From NCBI GenBank assembly GCA_016789305.1, contig JAEURJ010000005.1, positions 1-64,000 of the forward strand: a stretch of DNA of 64,000 nucleotides, given 5' to 3'. The translations under genes were made by a program, and so were the position numbers. Each line of letters opens with the position of its first letter. Position 1 is the first letter of the stretch. This stretch comes from Anaerolineales bacterium. GTDB lineage: Bacteria > Chloroflexota > Anaerolineae > Anaerolineales > Villigracilaceae. Below, in pieces: positions 42,857-50,491 of the stretch. Under the pieces are notes generated by a model that saw nothing but the letters and a program-made list of their open reading frames with translations, was not told where the DNA came from and searched no databases.

Positions 42857-43799
42857 GGCTGCCCTCTTCGGGGAAATACACCCAGCGCCGCGCGGATCGG
42901 AACAGGAGGATCGTGATCGTCATCGTCACACCAAACATCACCCAGGCGAGCGCCGATGCATAGCCCATTTCCTTATAGGTGAACATGATCAGGTGAATGT
43001 ATCCCTCCATGGGAGAGATGGATAGATTCTGCGAGAATACATATCCGCGGTCGAGCAGCATCGAACCACCGAAGGCACTGGTCAGGTTGATCACCAGGCT
43101 GAAGAAGATCGCCGGAGAGATCATTGGCAGTGTGATGTTGAGGAAACGCAGCAACGGACCGGCTCCATCGATGCGGGCTGCCTCATACAGATCGTGGGGA
43201 ATCTTGAGCATGGCACCGTACATGATCAGAAAGCCCGGACCGATGCTCCACAGTGCCATGATCATTGTGAGGCCGTTCCCGTCCACCAGCGGCGGCAATC
43301 CCAGCGGAGTGAGGATCAGACGGCCCAGCCAGCCGGAGTCTGAGTTGGCAAACCCCAGCCAGATGTAATATATGGCCGCCGCCGGGATGATGCTGGGAAT
43401 AAAGATCACCAAACGCCAAAGCGCTTTCCCAAGCACGCGTTGATTTGAAAGCAGGGTTGCCAGGCCCAAAGCCACCAACAGTTCCAGCGGCACCGTGGTA
43501 ATGAAATACCATACCGACCCGACCAGACCGGACCAGGCATCGAGATCCGTCAAAAAGTGGAAGTAATTATCCAGGCCGACGAAGCTCGCCCCGCCCGGAT
43601 TCAATAGATTGAAGTCGGTGAACGAATAGCCAAGTGTATACAAAATGGGCAGGAACTTAAGGACGATGAACCCAATGATCCACGGGGACAGAAACAGCAG
43701 ACCAACGATCGCTTCACGACGGCGCAAGCCGGCGTTGGGATGAGTTACTTTGGGTCTCGATATGATCTTTTGCATACGGGATAAAGGTTCGGACGTCAT
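42843..43799 (-). CDS. Sugar ABC transporter permease, MalF-type
   Basis: A 318-residue permease with six membrane segments and the EAA loop YEAARIDGAGPLLRFLNITL. The ATG at 43799 has CGGAG 6 nt upstream and is preferred to the longest frame (to 43898). The pair lacks its own substrate-binding protein and ATPase in the window; neither lies upstream or downstream. They may use a shared MsmK-type ATPase. Confidence 0.88.
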   Translation of the reverse strand: MTSEPLSRMQKIISRPKVTHPNAGLRRREAIVGLLFLSPWIIGFIVLKFLPILYTLGYSFTDFNLLNPGGASFVGLDNYFHFLTDLDAWSGLVGSVWYFITTVPLELLVALGLATLLSNQRVLGKALWRLVIFIPSIIPAAAIYYIWLGFANSDSGWLGRLILTPLGLPPLVDGNGLTMIMALWSIGPGFLIMYGAMLKIPHDLYEAARIDGAGPLLRFLNITLPMISPAIFFSLVINLTSAFGGSMLLDRGYVFSQNLSISPMEGYIHLIMFTYKEMGYASALAWVMFGVTMTITILLFRSARRWVYFPEEGSHETL

Positions 43800-44018
43800 C
43801 GGCAGCTCCGGCATGGAATGTTGGCAAGGTAAGCCCGCCAAATACACTTGAAAATATGACTTGATCGTAGAAGGACTTAAATTATTATGCTTACCCACAG
43901 AGAGCTAATGCGAGGTATATTTTTTACCACCTTACTTTTGATGGGATAGTGTATCGTCAAGTGGATAAACTGTAAACAGGATTCCCTTCCCCAGAGATGC
44001 CGTAGCCGAACAGGAACA

Positions 44019-44678
44019 TTATCTTTTCCAAACATGCTTTATTTTTTCAAAAACAAATTGATAAAATAAAAACGTCCCAAGGGTGGACAAGATCAACCAT
44101 ACCAACGAGTGAAATCCAATAGAATATGGCGGTCCCATGCTTAAGGGAGGTTGAATGACATACCATGACGCATACCACCAATCCGGAAGCCAGCGAACAT
44201 CCTCAACCCAGGGATACAATAATAAATTCACATCATGAGATATGAGGTCAAAACCCAGGTGGGAAAGGACTCCAACGGTTACTGAAAATGTCCATATGTT
44301 AAGCCTGGATTTCCCATTCCCCGTGTTGTTTTGATCAACTGAATTTTCTTTTTTGAACAATTTCGAAATAGACACTTTGATAAGCCAGGTGAGCAGCAAG
44401 CCACCCAGAATATTAAAGGGGATAAAAACAAGGGAATGCGCAAACCAGTGACGGAAATATCCGTTCAGGAGGAAGCCGAAAACAATATCGACAAAATCGG
44501 GCATCGCAGCGCCTGCCGACAAAGCGATCACATCGTAGGATGCGGGCCAACGCCGCACCAATGGATAGACCAGCCCCTGATGGGCGGGAAATGGGGATGG
44601 GAATGTAGCGGGTATGAAAGTTTTCCTGTGGATTAAGAATGCAAAAGGAAACGCTTTGTAGGTCCGGCGATTATACAC
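44019..44678 (-). CDS. DUF4184-like membrane protein
   Basis: A 219-residue membrane protein with about five segments. FPAHQGLVYPLVRRWPASYD followed by SAGAAMPDFVD and HWFAHSL are the DUF4184-like motifs (His and Asp suggest metal binding). The family is uncharacterised. The longest frame begins with GTG at 44678, but a TATAAT sequence lies right at that codon, so the true start may be further in; I am unsure. Confidence 0.7.
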   Translation of the reverse strand: MYNRRTYKAFPFAFLIHRKTFIPATFPSPFPAHQGLVYPLVRRWPASYDVIALSAGAAMPDFVDIVFGFLLNGYFRHWFAHSLVFIPFNILGGLLLTWLIKVSISKLFKKENSVDQNNTGNGKSRLNIWTFSVTVGVLSHLGFDLISHDVNLLLYPWVEDVRWLPDWWYASWYVIQPPLSMGPPYSIGFHSLVWLILSTLGTFLFYQFVFEKIKHVWKR

Positions 44679-44801
44679 TGCGGAAAAATATCCCTGTGTT
44701 CCTTCGCAATTCCTTACGCTTTGACGGACTCAAGCGACGCATCCCTGCCTCTGACTCTGTGGGTCCTCCATTTGGAACTCTAAACTACAAACATATGAGC
44801 A

Positions 44802-45167
44802 TCAATGTACGAATCCTTGATATATGAAGAAACAACCAATGCCGACAAGAGCAAGAGGCAAAATCCACATAAAATCGAAAGTGTAAATCACAGCATCGTG
44901 TGGATTATTGGGATCGTATAATACAGGAACTGGATTACCAACCTGATAAAAAGGAGAAGTATTGAGAGATGTCCAGCCGCCGGGACTGAAAATAATGGTC
45001 TTATTCCTTGTAGTCATGAAACGAACGGTTACAACAGGAACTCTGCGCCTCCATTCCACCCTTGTTACAGTTCCAATGGTAAACAGCCCTTTCCTTCTTA
45101 ACTGCAAAGAGCGCCAAAGCATAAATAATCCAAAGCCTGCCAGCAGTATTCCAAAAAGAATAGCCAT
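44802..45167 (-). CDS. DUF3592-like membrane protein
   Basis: A 121-residue protein with one membrane segment at each end (about 2-20 and 98-116) and a beta-rich central domain with the DUF3592 pattern TIGTVTRVEW and VLYDPNNPHDAVI. The role is unknown. GGGAAA stands before the ATG. Confidence 0.75.
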   Translation of the reverse strand: MAILFGILLAGFGLFMLWRSLQLRRKGLFTIGTVTRVEWRRRVPVVTVRFMTTRNKTIIFSPGGWTSLNTSPFYQVGNPVPVLYDPNNPHDAVIYTFDFMWILPLALVGIGCFFIYQGFVH

Positions 45168-45252
45168 GTCATTTCCCAGTTTTAGGATATTTTGAAGAAC
45201 ATGCTAACTATATCTTAAGAAGAGTCATTATCCGGAAGGCAGCAACCCTAAA

Positions 45253-45341
45253 GAGACAGTCACCTCGCGCCCTGTAGGGAAAGGTGACTGCCTCTTGGTT
45301 TACACGAACTCGGCGAGGTCAAAGACCTTCGCCGAGCGAGA
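45253..45341. repeat. Composite palindromic repeat, copy A
   Basis: Two palindromes in a row: the first pairs AGACAGTCACCT (45254-45265) with AGGTGACTGCCTCT (45282-45295); the second, CTCGGCGAGGTC aaa GACCTTCGCCGAG, lies at 45309-45336. Copies B and C occur at 46277-46381 and 46879-46923, and a fragment at 47733-47748. Confidence 0.8.
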
Positions 45342-45351
45342 GTATTTGACT

Positions 45352-45972
45352 TTACTTCTGTGCGGCTTCGATCTTGACCGTGTAGAGTTTCTTTTCAGGT
45401 GCCATCGGACACTCTGAGATCGGCTGATCGGCCGGGCAACTGATATCGGCGGAGGGTTCCCAATTCACGCTGATGAGCATCAGGCCTGAATCGCGGGTCA
45501 TGGCGGTGGCCGCCCCCGTGGGACCGCCGGCTGCATAAGCGATCTGTTCCTCCCAGCCCACGAAACCAGCCACCAGTTTGGCGAGCGCGTCATTCGGGTC
45601 TGAGATAAAAGTGCCATTGGTTTCGGAAATCAATGTACAGCTCCAGCCTGTTTCACCGGTGACATAATCTATGAATGGCATACCCTCTTCCATTGTGTAC
45701 GCCAGCCCCAGAGAGCGAGACGCTGCTTCGTCAAGGATCTCACAAACCTCGGCAGAGACAGGCTGGTAGTCACCGCCGAAGCTGGACCCCAGCGGCACAG
45801 CGGTTTCCAACGGCGGGAGGTCTGGGAGCGGTGTGTTGGTCGGTTCTTCTCCGGGCACGTTGGCGGCTCCGGCCGCATCGGGTGCGGACGCGGCCGCAGG
45901 GGCGCACGCGCTTAATAAGAAGAGAACAATAAGGATACTGCTAATTTGTATCGAACGATTTCCTGTTTTCAT
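45352..45972 (-). CDS. Lipoprotein with Cys-paired outer domain
   Basis: A 206-residue lipoprotein: lipobox LSAC (Cys23), Ala/Pro-rich linker, then a domain with several Cys (EVCEILDEA, GWSCTLIS, ISCPADQPISECP) probably paired outside the cell. The function is unknown. The ATG at 45972 has AAGGAA 7 nt upstream. It stands between repeat copy A and a repeat-rich region. Confidence 0.72.
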   Translation of the reverse strand: MKTGNRSIQISSILIVLFLLSACAPAAASAPDAAGAANVPGEEPTNTPLPDLPPLETAVPLGSSFGGDYQPVSAEVCEILDEAASRSLGLAYTMEEGMPFIDYVTGETGWSCTLISETNGTFISDPNDALAKLVAGFVGWEEQIAYAAGGPTGAATAMTRDSGLMLISVNWEPSADISCPADQPISECPMAPEKKLYTVKIEAAQK

Positions 45973-46276
45973 TGAACGGTTCCTTTTCCTGCACCATGGT
46001 TTGTAAAGTTGGTATGTACAAGTGCTATTGACTTAGTAGCGTTCCGGGCGGGATTTGTGTTCCTGCCCCCTCCCAGCCTTCCCACACATAACGAACCCGG
46101 CGAGCGAGTGGCACTTTTTGAGAAATTAATAAAGTAACAGGAGAGTAAGACCAGAGTAAGAGGAGAGTAAGACCCTTCTGTTGGCGGAAATCTTCAAAAA
46201 TGAGCGATGCTACCCGCAAATTTCATGACCAATGGAAAAATCATGGTTACCCATCCCGTGGACTTGCTGTAACCAA

Positions 46277-46381
46277 AAGTGACAGTCACCTCGAAGGTGA
46301 CTGTCACTTGGCCCTCCCCCACAACCACGCTTACGAAAGCTAAAACGAACTCGGCGAGGTCAAAGACCTTCGCCGAGCAAG
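46277..46381. repeat. Composite palindromic repeat, copy B
   Basis: First palindrome: AAGTGACAGTCACCT (46277-46291) paired with AGGTGACTGTCACTT (46295-46309), perfect 15-bp arms. Second: CTCGGCGAGGTC (46350-46361) with GACCTTCGCCGAG (46365-46377), preceded by CGAAAGCTAAAACGAA as in copy C. Confidence 0.82.
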
Positions 46382-46415
46382 GGAAATGAAAAGGCAAGTT
46401 CGGCTCCCATCCCAG

Positions 46416-46450
46416 CCTTCCCCCAAATAAAACCCATATTTGGGGGAAGG
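46416..46450. repeat. Perfect 14-bp inverted repeat
   Basis: CCTTCCCCCAAATA (46416-46429) and its exact reverse complement (46437-46450) with a 7-nt spacer. No T-tract follows on either strand, so it is not a clear terminator. CCTTCCCCCA occurs again at 46923-46932. Confidence 0.8.
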
Positions 46451-46566
46451 AGAATGTACTGTCAACTGGAAAATCTAATTTTGGGTCCAATTCTGAGTTT
46501 GTCCTCCTCCAAATACGACCTGAATATTCAAATTGATCCAGAGCCTGGGAAGGGGGTGAACAGGGC

Positions 46567-46656
46567 GTGCCCATCGATACCAGGGAATACCGCCGCCTGC
46601 TGGAACGCGCCGTAAATGAAGTGGTGGACCCGCCCGAACCGCAGCGCTTGTTTTAG
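46567..46656 (+). pseudogene. Short coding-like fragment, 29 codons
   Basis: GTG at 46567 to TAG at 46656 reads PIDTREYRRLLERAVNEVVD then PPEPQRLF in a GC-rich patch unlike the AT-rich sequence around it. AAGGGGGTG lies upstream. It may be the remaining C-terminal end of a decayed gene; the parent family is not recognised. Confidence 0.3.
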
Positions 46657-46702
46657 GGACCGGGCAATTACCCCCTGACTATGCGAAGATAAAGGGTGCT
46701 TT

Positions 46703-46833
46703 AAAAGACTTCTCGAAGTCTTTTAAAAAACATTTCGATGTTTTCGGGAAAACATTTCGAAGTTTTTCCAAAAACATTTCGAAGTTTTTGGGAAAAGGTT
46801 TCGATGTTTTTTCGGGCGGATTTCGATGTTTTT
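46703..46833. repeat. Six-unit tandem repeat of palindromes with exact 22-bp period
   Basis: The TCGA-centred cores start at 46712, 46734, 46756, 46778, 46800 and 46822, each 22 bp apart. Each unit is roughly AAAACATTTCGAAGTTTT, itself near-palindromic; the first unit (46703-46724) is a perfect 10+2+10 palindrome. The spacers are short and not unique, so it is not a CRISPR array. Confidence 0.85.
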
Positions 46834-46878
46834 TACGGGAAAAATGCTGGATTCGCCCACTTTGCGGGCTTGCGAAAG

Positions 46879-46923
46879 CTAAAAACGAACTCGGCGAGGA
46901 CAAAGACCTTCGCCGAGCGAGAG
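46879..46923. repeat. Composite palindromic repeat, copy C (second half only)
   Basis: GCGAAAGCTAAAAACGAA, then CTCGGCGAGGAC aaa GACCTTCGCCGAG (46890-46917). It matches the second half of copy B with few changes and lies just after the 22-bp array, next to the 3' end of the PD-(D/E)XK-like gene. Confidence 0.8.
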
Positions 46924-46943
46924 CCTTCCCCCAGCTAATATTA

Positions 46944-47486
46944 CTAAAACCCTATTACTTTCTCGTTAATCTTTTCTCCAAGTTCGTAGTATTCAAGATA
47001 AATCTTTCGTTTCTGAAAGTCCACTTCATAGTAAATTCCTAAACTATAGCCACAAACATGCTCTGGTAATGTTTTGCCATCCAGGACCTGCATATTTTTG
47101 TAATCTTCCCTTGTGAGGATCTTCAATCTTTTTCTATTTTCAGCTTTCTCTTTCGGAGGGCGAATGCTTTTTTTCATTTCCAACGCAATCAAATTATCCT
47201 TTTCAATTATTTTGGCACGACTATGTACGATCAAATCACAATTTATTGGAATAACTATCAAATCATCATCTACTATCGTCTTAATTTCGCCCTCATTACG
47301 GTTATATTCGACATCCACATAATATTCTTTGAAAGGAGTTTTACTAATATTAAGGAGCAAATGCTGAGATAAAGCTCCACACAATGTTCTTTCACTCACT
47401 TCAGCATCGAACAATCCAATGTTCTCACGAATCATATCGGCATTTGAATCCTCAAAATATTTGATTATTTCATCTAGATCGAACAT
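46944..47486 (-). CDS. PD-(D/E)XK-like nuclease-fold protein, defence-island associated
   Basis: A 180-residue AT-rich gene product. Glu32 in SERTLCGAL, Asp84 in CDLIVH and E103-M-K105 in LIALEMKKS form the E...D...ExK pattern of PD-(D/E)XK nucleases, in the right order and spacing; the strands around Asp84 and Glu103 are hydrophobic as expected. The ATG at 47486 has AAGGAG 6 nt upstream. It lies downstream of the HerA-NurA-methyltransferase-GHKL operon, separated by 290 nt, so its membership in the system is inferred. Confidence 0.65.
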   Translation of the reverse strand: MFDLDEIIKYFEDSNADMIRENIGLFDAEVSERTLCGALSQHLLLNISKTPFKEYYVDVEYNRNEGEIKTIVDDDLIVIPINCDLIVHSRAKIIEKDNLIALEMKKSIRPPKEKAENRKRLKILTREDYKNMQVLDGKTLPEHVCGYSLGIYYEVDFQKRKIYLEYYELGEKINEKVIGF

Positions 47487-47776
47487 GTCTACTCCTTCTA
47501 TTTCTCTAAGATATGTACTTTCTGGACGACACAAAGAGTTCTAAATTTGAACGATTCCTCTTGGACGAAAATAAACAAGAGGTGCAATCACAGTCCCATC
47601 GAATAGCCACGAGGGGGTTTCATCACACCCACGCGGACTCCTCATATCCCGTCCTACAAAATACCCTCTCCGCGCCGGAGAGTGGCAAATCGTCTCGACG
47701 CGAAGCCAAGATCATCAGGGAGAGGTCAATAGGACTTCGCCGAGCGAGCAGTTTCGGCGCATAAAACACAAAGTGC
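47487..47776. other. Spacer between the defence operon and the PD-(D/E)XK-like gene
   Basis: 290 bases with no supported gene. Contains GACTTCGCCGAGCGAG (47733-47748), a fragment of the palindromic repeat family (copy D), and GC-rich sequence unlike the flanking AT-rich genes. Confidence 0.55.
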
Positions 47777-49369
47777 CTACTCAGACTTTAAATTTAGACC
47801 AAACAATCTCTGTAAAACCTTAATGACTACTTTTTTGTAATTATCAATATCAATATCCGGTATTGTTGCAGTTGATCTCCTGTGAATCAAATCACATCGA
47901 ATTTTATAATAATATTCTATACTCTGCCAATCCGTAGCAGAAATTTTCTTAAATGCATTTTGTTTTACTTGTTGATGAACCTGAGTTCTATCTTTAAATA
48001 TTGCCTGCAACCTCTCATCGCTATAAGCTATACCAGATTCGTAAACAAGGTATTCCTTAAAGCCGATTTCCAATGTACTATCGAGAAGAACCAGGCAGAT
48101 TCTATTTTTCTGTTCTAAATTTTGCTTATATATTAAATCAACCGCAATAATACTTTCGTACAACCCTCTTGTCCAAGGTTTGTCCCTGACTATATCTTTG
48201 TTAGCATTTTTTACTTTTTGAGAATACCTAGGTTTAAATTCTGGTAACGGAGGCAAATATGACGTGTTCGCAGTTTTGAAATCAGAAATCTTCTCGTATT
48301 TTATTTTCCCAGAATCATATTTAAATACGTTCTCTGGCCATCCACCTTCCATCTTATTAAATCGTCTTGATAATGACGCATAATCACTAACTACATTAAC
48401 CAACCAGCTTTGTATTGCAATAAATACTTCGTGCGAAGAATTTACATCAGATTTACTACTATTCCAGGGCATAAGTTTAGCTGACCCACTAATAAACAGC
48501 AAAACGCGCATTAAAGATATATCAGGGTGGGGCTTTCCTGCTAGGCCAGAAGCAAAGCCTACATCAAAAGATTTCAAACCAGAAACAATCAGCCTATCAT
48601 TACAATATACATATACTCCCCATTCACCGCCAGATGGATTAGATTCTGTCGTTAATCCTGCGATGGCCTCGACAAACACTTCATCACCAGTACTCGTCAA
48701 TACAGTGCCAGAATAATTTCTCGGCTCAAAGGCTGGAGGATAGGCCCATTTCTCAAAACTGACTGGAGCAATCTCATTGCCATTAAGTATAATTTTCAAG
48801 TTATTGTGTTTTAGAAATCTACTGTAAGTCCCACCAAGATGTTGCCTTAAACTATTGATTTTCAAATCATCGATGTTTATGCGGAGTCTTGTTAACTCAA
48901 TAATCGTTGAGCTTGGATCAATTTCCGAAATCTCATAAACTGGAAGTCGCCAATCATCACTATTCATAAACCACTCATCATCAAATTCAACTTGATGCGA
49001 ACTCCCCGTTTGTCTCCGCGTCTTTATCTTAATATCTTGAGCTAATGCAACTACAGCTCTCTTTGTCCCGACTCCAAATATCCCTATTGTTACGTCTTTC
49101 TCGGAATTACTTGAATGCCCGGGCCCAACTACATTACTCAAATCTTCTTTATTTACGCCACCCGCATTATCTTTTACGGTAATGGTCTGCTGCGTTGCGT
49201 CAAGTGATATATCAATCCTTAATTTACTGACTTTATTATTTTTTATCCAAATATCCAAAGCATTATCAATAAGTTCGCAGATCCCTTTATCCAAATCATA
49301 ATCAGCGATTATAGACCGATACAATCGCTTCGAAGGTGTTGCATCAACGGAATCGACTAGTTTTTTCAT
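47777..49369 (-). CDS. GHKL ATPase with HEPN-like C-terminal motif
   Basis: A 530-residue protein. The N-terminal ~220 residues form a GHKL (Hsp90/MutL/Morc-like) ATPase: ELIDNALD at residues 32-39 with the Mg-binding Asn, KDNAGGV near 67 and GIFGVGTKRA near 100 for the ATP lid. A middle beta-rich region follows. The C-terminal ~120 residues end with YYYKIRCDLIHRRS, an R-x4-H motif (R491, H496) like the catalytic motif of HEPN RNases. It has no membrane segments. The gene is 2 nt after the methyltransferase stop and AT-rich. By inference it is the sensing or effector ATPase of the system. Confidence 0.8.
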   Translation of the reverse strand: MKKLVDSVDATPSKRLYRSIIADYDLDKGICELIDNALDIWIKNNKVSKLRIDISLDATQQTITVKDNAGGVNKEDLSNVVGPGHSSNSEKDVTIGIFGVGTKRAVVALAQDIKIKTRRQTGSSHQVEFDDEWFMNSDDWRLPVYEISEIDPSSTIIELTRLRINIDDLKINSLRQHLGGTYSRFLKHNNLKIILNGNEIAPVSFEKWAYPPAFEPRNYSGTVLTSTGDEVFVEAIAGLTTESNPSGGEWGVYVYCNDRLIVSGLKSFDVGFASGLAGKPHPDISLMRVLLFISGSAKLMPWNSSKSDVNSSHEVFIAIQSWLVNVVSDYASLSRRFNKMEGGWPENVFKYDSGKIKYEKISDFKTANTSYLPPLPEFKPRYSQKVKNANKDIVRDKPWTRGLYESIIAVDLIYKQNLEQKNRICLVLLDSTLEIGFKEYLVYESGIAYSDERLQAIFKDRTQVHQQVKQNAFKKISATDWQSIEYYYKIRCDLIHRRSTATIPDIDIDNYKKVVIKVLQRLFGLNLKSE

Positions 49370-49371
49370 TT

Positions 49372-50490
49372 TTAGCTTTTTGTAAGAATAATATCAATTT
49401 CACCAGTTTTACTGCTTCTATTTCCCAAAATGGTGGTTTGAGTTTTTGTTACAACAGGAGCCACTACAATTTTTTCTTTCCAATCAGGAAAATGTTTCCT
49501 TAGGATTTCCAAAGTGGTACTTTTGGTAAATTCTCTAGAATCTGTACGAACATACACCACTCCCGTTTCGTCCATCATCTGTGCAGCGTTGCTAAATATA
49601 TTTTCTAGCAATTCTTTGTATTCAACTTTCGAATCAAATCTACCAGTATGCTTACCACTAATCCACGCAGGTTTTTCCTCACCCCCTAACACCCACAGCC
49701 TTAACCACTGATCTTTATGATAATGCGTAAGCCCATAATAAGGCGGGGATGTAAAAAACAGCGAACAACGCTTACCTGTTCTTTCAGTAAAATTGTCGAC
49801 CTGAGATTTCAAAAGTCTTGTGCTATCTCCAATTCTTACGTTGCTGGATGTGATCGTAGGGAGCCCTTTTGCATATCGCCAGCGAATTCTTTTCAACATA
49901 AAATCTTTGATGTCAACATCGGGAGCCTTGAGTTTTCTTTTTTTCCACCAACGCACTGAATAATCTTGAGACATAGCTTTTGCCTGGCGCGTCTGATTTG
50001 AAAGTGATTGGCCTAATTTCCCATGTAAATAAATGAGAATAAACGACATAAGAGTGCGGTCTGTTTGATTTTTCTTCCAATCTAGATTATTTCTAGCTGC
50101 TAAAAGAAAAGTTAAGACCTTTTTTGAAAAACACCAGTTATAAAATTCTGGTAATTTATCGGCTTGTTTCTTATATTTCGCAGACTCACTTGCTCGCAAT
50201 ATAGAATAAAGCCTGCTCTCCACAGATTTTAATGGAGCTGGCTTTAACTTAGTTTGTGCATAAACCCATCCTAAGGGGTTTATTTCAACACCTAAGCCAT
50301 GGCGCCCTTGTGTTGCAGCAGCATAAATACTTGAGGCACGACCAGCAAATGGATCGATAACTAATTGTCCAGGCTTAGAATACTTTTCAATTACTTGAAA
50401 AGCAAATTCCAGAGGGAACATTGCGTAATATGGACCTATAGCCGCCCAACGCCCAACTGAAGTATTAAGGCTAGGTTTATAAACTTTCAT
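49372..50490 (-). CDS. DNA methyltransferase (N4-cytosine/N6-adenine type)
   Basis: A 372-residue SAM-dependent DNA methylase. The SAM motif DPFAG lies near residues 46-50 and the catalytic TSPPYYGL near 248; the TSPPY form is common in N4-cytosine and N6-adenine enzymes. Motif I precedes motif IV with a ~200-residue section between them, which may contain the target recognition domain. Order I-then-IV differs from the circularly permuted beta class. It is 1 nt from the NurA-like stop and probably marks self DNA. Confidence 0.85.
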   Translation of the reverse strand: MKVYKPSLNTSVGRWAAIGPYYAMFPLEFAFQVIEKYSKPGQLVIDPFAGRASSIYAAATQGRHGLGVEINPLGWVYAQTKLKPAPLKSVESRLYSILRASESAKYKKQADKLPEFYNWCFSKKVLTFLLAARNNLDWKKNQTDRTLMSFILIYLHGKLGQSLSNQTRQAKAMSQDYSVRWWKKRKLKAPDVDIKDFMLKRIRWRYAKGLPTITSSNVRIGDSTRLLKSQVDNFTERTGKRCSLFFTSPPYYGLTHYHKDQWLRLWVLGGEEKPAWISGKHTGRFDSKVEYKELLENIFSNAAQMMDETGVVYVRTDSREFTKSTTLEILRKHFPDWKEKIVVAPVVTKTQTTILGNRSSKTGEIDIILTKS

Positions 50491-50491
50491 G

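Larger units (their letters stand above)
45973..46943. other. Repeat-rich non-coding region
   Basis: About 970 bases without a convincing full gene. It holds a 22-bp-spaced direct repeat of AGGAGAGTAAGACC (46139-46152, 46161-46174), repeat copy B, a strong hairpin (46416-46450), a short coding-like fragment (46567-46656), a 22-bp tandem array (46703-46833) and repeat copy C. Frames that run through it cross the palindromes and look random. Confidence 0.7.

Noticed and set aside
46194..46574. A 126-residue minus-strand frame in the repeat region
   Set aside because: It runs through three palindromes, has no ribosome-binding site and no family-like sequence.
46703..46833. A CRISPR array
   Set aside because: Units are 22 bp with no unique spacers, and no cas genes occur in the window.
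46679..46903. A minus-strand frame through the 22-bp repeats
   Set aside because: The period is not divisible by 3, so the frame shifts relative to each unit. The translation is random-looking and the array reads better as DNA.
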